A stretch of 64,000 nt of DNA. It comes from Syntrophobotulus glycolicus DSM 8271 (GTDB taxonomy: Bacteria; Bacillota; Desulfitobacteriia; Desulfitobacteriales; Syntrophobotulaceae). The position numbers and the translations under genes are program-made. The notes beneath the pieces are model-generated. The model was given only the letters and a program-made list of their open reading frames with translations, did no database searches and was not told where the DNA came from. This document shows, piece by piece, positions 58,600 to 64,000 of this stretch (within the stretch, counting starts at the first letter, position 1; the number at the start of each line of letters is the position of its first letter). The stretch is taken from the NCBI RefSeq assembly GCF_000190635.1, contig NC_015172.1:1302001-1366000 (forward strand), in the 5' to 3' direction.

Positions 58600-59747
58600 G
58601 ACGGAAATTGATTGTCTGGGAACTGCGCAAGCTCTGCTCCCTGCCCATGCTCCCGGTCTTTCTGATTTTGTGCCTGGCGTTTAATGTTCTGCTGATTACC
58701 GGCAGCCGGTACGGCGAGGACTATGTGCGCTATGTGGAAGAGGTAACGGAGCGCATTGGCGGGCAGATGGGCGCGGATTTCGACGCGGCCCTGGCGGACT
58801 TACCCCAGTCGGAATACCGGGAGGAACTCATCTCTCAGACCGCCGGGGCAACGGATATTTTCGAGGACTATGATGCCGCGCAAATCAGCAGGCTGTACTT
58901 GGATATATATCATCTCAGCGGTATCCCGGCCGCTGCCGTGGAATGGAAATGTCAAAAGCTGCAGGGCAGCATCGACATTTTAGCGGGACAGGACGCCTCA
59001 CTCAGCCTGAGCGCGGCGGGAATGACCAAACGACCACTGATGGACAGCCTGTTTAAAACGGCCTGCCACGCAGTTATTTTGGAGGGAATGTTGCTCGCTG
59101 TTTTAATGGCATTGTATTCCTGCGGCTGTGAAAAACTCAGCCGGACGGCCTTTTCCGTCTACAGCACCCGGACTGGCCGCAAGGTCCAATATGCCAAAGC
59201 CGCCGCCAGCGCCCTGGCTGCGCTCCTGACATATCTCTTTCTCGCGTCGGCGACGGTCGCCGTGTTCACCTTGCTGTGGAAGCCGGGAGCGATCTGGAAT
59301 GCAAGCATATCCAGCCAGTTCAATTACTATGTCGTTGTCGCCTACAAACTGCCGTTCATCACATGGCTACCGTTCTCGGTGTGGGGCTATCTGATCGCAA
59401 CGCTGGTCCTGGGTGCGGCTGTGGTGCTGATTTTTCACGGTCTTGGTTTTGTCGCAGGGCTGCTGACCGGTGACGCCTACAAGGGATTTCTGGCGTTTTT
59501 ATCTTTCGCCGTGCTTAATCAGGCGGCGATGATGTTTTCCGAGAACGCCGGGCTCTGGCTGCTTTATCAGTCAGCCCAGTGGCTGCCGTTCAATTTATGG
59601 TGGTTCCAGCCCATCTGGTTTACAGAAATGGGCATGGGGGCGGTTTTACCCTGGCAGGAATGCTGGACGGCAGTTTTCTGCGCTCTGGCCATGCTTGTTT
59701 TGTGCACTCTGACAGGCAGGCACTTTCAAAAAAAGGATGTGCTTTAA
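58596..59747 (+). CDS. ABC-2-type membrane permease
   Basis: A 383-residue membrane protein overlapping the ATPase gene by four bases. One N-terminal span (LPMLPVFLILCLAFNVLLIT), a ~140-residue extracytoplasmic loop (ADFDAALADLPQSEYREELI), then five C-terminal spans including CHAVILEGMLLAVLMALYSC and LAALLTYLFLASATVAVFTL. This topology is that of exporters in which the loop may bind a peptide. Substrate unknown. Confidence 0.83.
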   Translation: MRRKLIVWELRKLCSLPMLPVFLILCLAFNVLLITGSRYGEDYVRYVEEVTERIGGQMGADFDAALADLPQSEYREELISQTAGATDIFEDYDAAQISRLYLDIYHLSGIPAAAVEWKCQKLQGSIDILAGQDASLSLSAAGMTKRPLMDSLFKTACHAVILEGMLLAVLMALYSCGCEKLSRTAFSVYSTRTGRKVQYAKAAASALAALLTYLFLASATVAVFTLLWKPGAIWNASISSQFNYYVVVAYKLPFITWLPFSVWGYLIATLVLGAAVVLIFHGLGFVAGLLTGDAYKGFLAFLSFAVLNQAAMMFSENAGLWLLYQSAQWLPFNLWWFQPIWFTEMGMGAVLPWQECWTAVFCALAMLVLCTLTGRHFQKKDVL

Positions 59748-59748
59748 G

Positions 59749-60978
59749 ATGATCAAGGAAGAACTAAAAAAAATCTGGAGTCCGGGGATATTGATCATAC
59801 TACTCTTTCTGGGCTTTGTGTTCAATTATATGTTTATGGATTTCTACATTACCTACTTTCCCAACGGCTCCTACGCCGAGGGAGCTTTCCAAACCGCGAA
59901 GGAATGGATACGAGACTATGGAACCTCACTGGAGCCGGAGGAGGAAGCGGAAATTGTCAAGGTGAGACTCCCGGAATTGAAAGCGGAGGCGGACCGCTTT
60001 GTGGCGCAAAATGAACTCTGCCGGCGGTATGGATTGACTGCCTATGCGGACTTTGAAGCGTTTTATCAGGAAAACGTCCTGGAAGTGCAGGGAAACCTGA
60101 CCAAAGAACAGCAAACACGCTATGCGGATGCCCATATTATCCTGAATTACCTTCAGGGAGAAGAGGCAAACAACATTGAGGGGCGTCTTCGGGCTGTACA
60201 GGATCAGACTGAACGTTATGAACAATGGCAATCCAATGGGTTTGCTTCGTTTTCCCGTGCTTATGATGCGACAACGGAACGGGAATACAGCTACGCCCAA
60301 ACCGCCTTCTTTGATGCAGATGCGGCATGGCGCAATATTCTGCCGCGCGAGGTGCCTATTGCGACCTCCACCTATTTGGCTTTGTTGCTGGTGTGGATGG
60401 TACTGTCCGACTGTCTGCTGCTCTCTCCGCTGCTGGTACGGGATCGCATGCGGGGGATGCGGGCGCTCCAATGGAGTTCCAGACGGGGAAGGGGAATTTT
60501 AAAGACCCAGTTTGCCGCCGTAATGCTGTCGGCGTTCCTCCTGACAACACTGAACTTTCTCATTTTCGGCGGACTGTTTGCCAGGAATGGGACTAGCGTA
60601 TTTGCCGCCTGCCGGATGTTCTCCTTTATGGATACCATGCTCCCTTGGGTGAATTGGACCTACGGAACCTGGTGCATGGTCCTGGTTATCTTGTGTTATC
60701 TGGCCAGTCTGGGTATTGCGGCGCTGGCATTTTTCTTCTCCCGGTACAGTGCGAATTATGTGGCAATGCTCCTGAAAATCATTCCGTTGTTTGTGGCTGC
60801 CGCAATCCTTTGCTACCATTTGGTTCTCTACGCGTTCCATGCGGGAAACCCTATTTTCGGAATTACCGAAATTACCGGGACGGAAGCGCTCTTGACAGGA
60901 TTGATTTTTCTGCTCGGGCTGGTACTTTGCTTGGCCGCCTGTGCCCGGCAAAAAAGGCAGGATCTTTTGACGGAGTAA
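59749..60978 (+). CDS. ABC-2-type membrane permease, second subunit
   Basis: A 409-residue permease with the same topology as the previous gene: an N-terminal span (SPGILIILLFLGFVFNYMFM), a ~175-residue external loop rich in Glu, and a C-terminal membrane domain (TYLALLLVWMVLSDCLLLSP and later spans). ATG 59749 just after the previous stop is preferred; an in-frame ATG at 59737 lies too close to its ribosome site. The two permeases probably heterodimerise. Confidence 0.82.
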   Translation: MIKEELKKIWSPGILIILLFLGFVFNYMFMDFYITYFPNGSYAEGAFQTAKEWIRDYGTSLEPEEEAEIVKVRLPELKAEADRFVAQNELCRRYGLTAYADFEAFYQENVLEVQGNLTKEQQTRYADAHIILNYLQGEEANNIEGRLRAVQDQTERYEQWQSNGFASFSRAYDATTEREYSYAQTAFFDADAAWRNILPREVPIATSTYLALLLVWMVLSDCLLLSPLLVRDRMRGMRALQWSSRRGRGILKTQFAAVMLSAFLLTTLNFLIFGGLFARNGTSVFAACRMFSFMDTMLPWVNWTYGTWCMVLVILCYLASLGIAALAFFFSRYSANYVAMLLKIIPLFVAAAILCYHLVLYAFHAGNPIFGITEITGTEALLTGLIFLLGLVLCLAACARQKRQDLLTE

Positions 60979-61048
60979 GGTTGTTGAAAAGGAATGAAAT
61001 ATCATTTACCAATCTTTTAGCCAAAGCTATCTGATCTGGAAAAAATAC

Positions 61049-61077
61049 GGAACCGTGCAGAGCGCGGTTCTTGTTTT
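61049..61077 (+). terminator. Terminator of the ABC exporter operon
   Basis: GAACCG-TGCAGAGCG-CGGTTC followed by TTGTTTT. About 70 bases after the last permease gene. Confidence 0.65.
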
Positions 61078-61254
61078 GCATAGAACATACGGGGCCGGGG
61101 CTTGTTGAAGATAAAGCCTCAGCCCTTTTGCATCCAGGACAGAAATAAAAAATAAGGAATAAAAAAAGCTCCTTGCTTTAATTTTTTTCAACAATCCATT
61201 GTAACGAAATCAGGAATAAGCGGATAGATAAAGTGAAGGAGGTGACAAGGAAGA

Positions 61255-61791
61255 ATGAACCTCGACGAGGCTCACCAAAATTATGCTCAATTGGTCTATA
61301 AATTTTTGCTTACTCTGTGTCATGACAGGGATCTTGCGGAAGAGCTGACCCAGGAAACGTTTTATCAAGCCGTAAAATCATCCGCGCGTTTTGATGGTTC
61401 ATGCAAAGTTTCTACCTGGCTTTGTCAAATTGCAAAGCATTTATGGTATCAGGAGAGAGAAAGAAGTAAACGGCATCACGCATCCGCCCTCGATGAAAAT
61501 CTTGTTTCCAGTCAGCTATCCATGGAAGAAAAACTTTTTCTCAACACGGAGAAGATGCAAATCTTCAAGGAGGTACATATTCTTGACCCGATTGCCAAAG
61601 AGGTGTTTCTGCTAAGAATAACAGGCGCTTTTTCTTTCAGGGAAATCGGGGAGCTGTTCCAAAAAAAAGAAAACTGGGCAAGAGTGACCTTTTACCGGGC
61701 AAAGCAGAAAATTAAAGACCGGGGGTCTGCAGCAAAACGAAAAATTGCGGCAGACCTTCTTATTGAGAAAAGGACATTTCCCTTTCCTTGA
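61255..61791 (+). CDS. ECF-type sigma factor without adjacent anti-sigma gene
   Basis: A 178-residue sigma factor, ATG after GGAGGTGACAAGG. Region 2: YKFLLTLCHDRDLAEELTQE, TFYQAVKSSARFDGSCKVST and WLCQIAKHLWYQERERSK; region 4: LDPIAKEVFLLRITGAFSFR and EIGELFQKKENWARVTFYRA. This is the kind usually followed by a DUF- or zinc-finger-type anti-sigma gene, but the next gene is an MFS transporter and only ~90 bases lie between. Its partner has probably been lost or is elsewhere. Confidence 0.9.
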   Translation: MNLDEAHQNYAQLVYKFLLTLCHDRDLAEELTQETFYQAVKSSARFDGSCKVSTWLCQIAKHLWYQERERSKRHHASALDENLVSSQLSMEEKLFLNTEKMQIFKEVHILDPIAKEVFLLRITGAFSFREIGELFQKKENWARVTFYRAKQKIKDRGSAAKRKIAADLLIEKRTFPFP

Positions 61792-61882
61792 TCTAAATTG
61801 TCATGTCAGATCTTTGGATATTAGGTATAATGTATTCAAGTGGGAATTTATTGGCATTAAGATGAAAGGGAGGAGATCAGAT

Positions 61883-63085
61883 ATGCTGAAACACAAAAAC
61901 AGACTGCTTGTTTTGGGGATTATCTTTATTGCTTGCAATTTAAGAACGTCATTAACTTCCGTAGGACCGCTGATCAATGACATCCGGACTGACCTTGGTA
62001 TTTCCAATAGTTTAGCCGGATTTCTTACCACACTGCCATTACTTATTTTTGCGGGACTTTCACCGCTTTCATCTAAAATAGGGAATAAAATAGGTGAGGA
62101 GCGTACCATTTTCTTTGGGTTTATTGTATTAATAATTGGGATCCTGTTACGTTCTTTCGGGGGAATTACGGCCTTGTTTGCCGGTACTGTTCTCATTGGT
62201 GCGGGGATTGTGACGGGCAATGTGCTTATACCAAGCATGATCAAGCGCAAATTTCCACAAAAAATAGGTCTGTTAACCAGTATCTTTTCTACTGCCATGT
62301 CGCTTATGGCTGGGATTGCATCCGGAGTAAGCGTACCTCTTGCCATGAAATTAGGCTTAGGGTGGAGGAATTCCTTGCTGATCTGGGGCTTGCTTGTGGT
62401 AATCGCGATTTTCTTTTGGATTCCTCAATTGAAAAATGGCGAAAAACCTGATCCTGCCATCAAAGCGGCTACAGATGGTTCAGACGCAAAATCCGTATGG
62501 AGATCTCCATTGGCCTGGAAAATTGCTTTGTTTATGGGACTGCAATCTCTTCTTTTTTACAGTTTAATTGCCTGGCTTCCCGATATTCTCTCCAGCCGGG
62601 GTCTTAGCATGGAAACTGGCGGTTGGTTGCTGTCTGTCTTCCAGATCGTTGCAATCCCGACTTCCTTTATCGCGCCAATTGTGGCCGACCGGCGGGAAGA
62701 CCAGCGCGGCATCGCGGTAGCATCGGGCTTGGTTTATTTTGCGGGAATGCTTGGCTTTTTGCTCAGTGAAAATATGGCATCGTTAACCGGATCAGTTATC
62801 CTGATGGCAATTGGCGGCGGGGCGTGCGTCAGCCTGGCATTTACCTTTATCGGATTGCGCAGCGCCAGCAATAAGCAAGCTGCCGAACTGTCCGGAATGG
62901 CACAATCAGTCGGGTATCTATTAGCGGCGGCCGGGCCTCTGTTCATCGGTGTTTTATCTGATTATTCAAAAGAATGGACGTCTTCCATTGTCTTTTTATT
63001 GGTTGTAATTTTGCTGCTCCTGTATTTTGGCTTTTGCTCAGGGCAGAATAAGCATATTAATGAAGAAAAAACAGCCTCAAGTTGA
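61883..63085 (+). CDS. CynX/NimT-type MFS transporter
   Basis: A 400-residue, 12-span major facilitator protein starting at the ATG after GGGAGGAG. The first span contains FIACNLRTSLTSVGPLINDI, which with PLSSKIGNKIGEERT and the mid-protein SPLAWKIALFMGLQSLLFYS are hallmarks of the CynX/YeaN (cyanate or 2-nitroimidazole transporter) group. Real substrates are mostly unknown. Single-gene unit; the sigma factor upstream may control it. Confidence 0.9.
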   Translation: MLKHKNRLLVLGIIFIACNLRTSLTSVGPLINDIRTDLGISNSLAGFLTTLPLLIFAGLSPLSSKIGNKIGEERTIFFGFIVLIIGILLRSFGGITALFAGTVLIGAGIVTGNVLIPSMIKRKFPQKIGLLTSIFSTAMSLMAGIASGVSVPLAMKLGLGWRNSLLIWGLLVVIAIFFWIPQLKNGEKPDPAIKAATDGSDAKSVWRSPLAWKIALFMGLQSLLFYSLIAWLPDILSSRGLSMETGGWLLSVFQIVAIPTSFIAPIVADRREDQRGIAVASGLVYFAGMLGFLLSENMASLTGSVILMAIGGGACVSLAFTFIGLRSASNKQAAELSGMAQSVGYLLAAAGPLFIGVLSDYSKEWTSSIVFLLVVILLLLYFGFCSGQNKHINEEKTASS

Positions 63086-63314
63086 CCCGCTAAAGTGGAT
63101 ATTTCCTTGAAGGATTTGGAAAAAGGCAAAGTGGTCTGCCTAGCGGGAATACATATAAAATACTTACGCGTTTTCTGAGTATGATGCCTAGAAAGAGCTA
63201 CTATAAATTTATTTGCAACTTCAGCCGGAAAAACTTTGGAGATAAGGAGAAATAATATCGATCTTTAATTTTATCCCTTGCTATGCTAAGATACATAACA
63301 AGGAGTTGTTTTCA
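63086..63314. other. Short gap
   Basis: A 24-codon frame from 63179 (start ATGATGCC) has no ribosome site and no recognisable family; an inverted repeat CCCGCTA/TAGCGGG (63087-63144) is present. Nothing else seen. Confidence 0.35.
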
Positions 63315-63536
63315 ATGGATAAACTCGATTTAATCCTGGAAAAATTAGAATCTCTCGAACGCATTGAAGCAGATATTCGGGGCTTAAAAAATAATAACAG
63401 ATCAATAAATGACAAACTAGATGTCCTGTCAGAAAAAGTGCAACAAACCTGGATAGCCGTAAAGGAAGTTCAGGAGGAATTAACAGATAACAGCTTAAAA
63501 ATCAAAATGATTGATAACAAAGTAAAGGCTTTATAA
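63315..63536 (+). CDS. Small coiled-coil protein
   Basis: A 73-residue protein, ATG nine bases after AAGGAG. It is almost entirely a charged heptad helix (DLILEKLESLERIEADIRGL ... LDVLSEKVQQTWIAVKEVQE), so a dimeric or trimeric coiled coil is expected. Similar short proteins are frequent in Clostridia and are of unknown role. A terminator overlaps its stop. Confidence 0.75.
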   Translation: MDKLDLILEKLESLERIEADIRGLKNNNRSINDKLDVLSEKVQQTWIAVKEVQEELTDNSLKIKMIDNKVKAL

Positions 63537-63552
63537 TTTAAAGTCTTTTTTC
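63524..63552 (+). terminator. Terminator overlapping the stop of the coiled-coil gene
   Basis: AAAGGCTTTA and TAAAGTCTTT pair (with one G-U), followed by TTTT. It begins in the last codons of the gene at 63315. Confidence 0.6.
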
Positions 63553-63601
63553 TTTTCGGCATAAGCAAAGGATAAAATTAGGGATAGAGGAGTATGAACA
63601 T

Positions 63602-63771
63602 ATGAATCAGCAGGGGAAGGTATTTGAGATATTAAACGCTTTAGGGATTGAATATCAGGTTATAAATCATCCGGCTGTTTTTACTGTTGAAGATGGAACT
63701 GGATTTCTTTTGAAGCTTTAAAAAGCTTTATCGAACATAATGGCAATAGGATTCACTTTGTTACCATTTAA
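63602..63771 (+). pseudogene. proX/YbaK-type prolyl-tRNA deacylase gene with internal deletion
   Basis: The ATG at 63602 opens NQQGKVFEILNALGIEYQVI then NHPAVFTVEDG, the N-terminus of a ProX/YbaK-type aminoacyl-tRNA deacylase. The frame soon ends; a second frame continues WISFEALKSFIEHNGNRIHF and stops at 63771, matching the C-terminus of the same family (SFEAL--FI--NG). The central ~100 residues with the active-site Lys are missing. It appears to be an internal-deletion relic, like thiW. Confidence 0.75.
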
Positions 63772-63981
63772 TGCTTTAATAGAAATTTTCATGATGGAAC
63801 TTATAATTGCGCATTTTAAGCATGTCAACATATTTTGGCTTAGCTATATGAAAATGGGAATTTATGGGATAAAATGAATTGCTGTGGCCGAGTAGTTTCG
63901 CCAGGGGAAGGTTAGCGAGTTGAAGCCAATTTCGACCCATAGCGGCGGGGATGTTCGCCGTAAAATAAAGGAGGACTTATA
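63772..63981. other. Leader region of the last gene
   Basis: The first half is AT-rich with no gene. From ~63885 it becomes GC-richer (GGCCGAGTAGTTTCGCCAGG) and includes hairpin GGCG-GGGATGTT-CGCC (about 63943-63958), then AAAGGAGG. It may be a structured 5' leader; I cannot assign a riboswitch class. Confidence 0.35.
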
Positions 63982-64000
63982 GATGAGCAGAAAATTAGTC
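63982..64000 (+). CDS. Start of a gene running off the window
   Basis: An ATG eight bases after GGAGGAC opens MSRKLV and continues beyond the end. Too little to name. Confidence 0.6.

Noticed and set aside
63943-63965. Fluoride riboswitch (GTTCGCCGTAAA resembles its start)
   Set aside because: The downstream pseudoknot partner and stem are missing because the ribosome site follows directly.

Overview
The window looks like chromosome of a low-to-medium-GC Gram-positive anaerobe of the Firmicutes (Clostridia), perhaps Desulfitobacterium/Peptococcaceae-like. The evidence is lipobox-type lipoproteins, strong GGAGG ribosome binding sites, ECF vitamin transporters, a B12 riboswitch and several ECF-type sigma factor modules. 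The genus is inference. No rRNA, tRNA, CRISPR array or intact insertion sequence was found.

Layout. 1-4.5 kb: end of a GyrI-like gene, decayed DNA, then an AraC regulator divergent from an ECF transporter (MptD/Trep_Strep-type S component plus a fused ATPase-ATPase-EcfT protein). 4.5-9.6 kb: an argC remnant, a small HTH/membrane-protein pair, an erythromycin-esterase-like lipoprotein, an aminotransferase and a His-rich protein. 9.7-14 kb, minus strand: a peptide/nickel-type ABC importer with only one ATPase. 14.3-16 kb: an AT-rich HNH/ParA-like fusion and a lipoprotein. 16.2-21.8 kb: a thiazole-salvage operon (methyltransferase, thiM, Trm112-like, flavin reductase, broken thiW, ecfA1, ecfA2, ecfT) behind a consensus promoter and a leader terminator. 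22-26.4 kb: a MITE-like element, a sigma/DUF4179 pair, a recombinase remnant, an HTH regulator and a helical protein. 26.5-32.4 kb: a B12 riboswitch followed by an exported CbiK-like cobaltochelatase, two related surface proteins and a BtuFCD/FecBCD-like importer. 32.8-37.5 kb: an AraC regulator with a YbtPQ/IrtAB-like heterodimeric ABC pair.

38.1-56.3 kb is the most unusual part: thirteen co-directional genes, many overlapping by a few bases, clearly GC-richer than both flanks. It encodes a membrane-anchored clostripain-family (C11, caspase-fold) protease, a DUF6603-type giant beta-rich protein, a protein ending in a Hint self-processing domain, a DUF6765-type metal-dependent-hydrolase-like protein, a 1129-residue protein with a GVHLHW motif, two proteins that look Ig-like, and proteins with Gln/Asn/Ser or Asn-Pro repeat linkers. 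No phage, secretion or known defence genes explain it. I regard it as the best candidate for an undescribed multi-protein system, probably a protease-processed assembly.

56.3-61 kb: a 51-nt perfect inverted repeat separates the cluster from a sigma factor, a six-TM protein and an ABC exporter (one ATPase, two permeases). 61.2-64 kb: a lone sigma factor, a CynX-like MFS transporter, a coiled-coil protein, a deleted proX-like gene and the start of another gene.

Two ideas tie loci together. A near-identical 16-nt palindrome, GTTAGATTT(T/A)TCTAAC, precedes both the ECF transporter at 1.7 kb and the AraC/ABC-pair locus at 32.8 kb, implying a shared regulator. Remnants of argC, thiW, proX, an ECF ATPase, an AraC gene and a recombinase show that the region has been losing genes by internal deletion.
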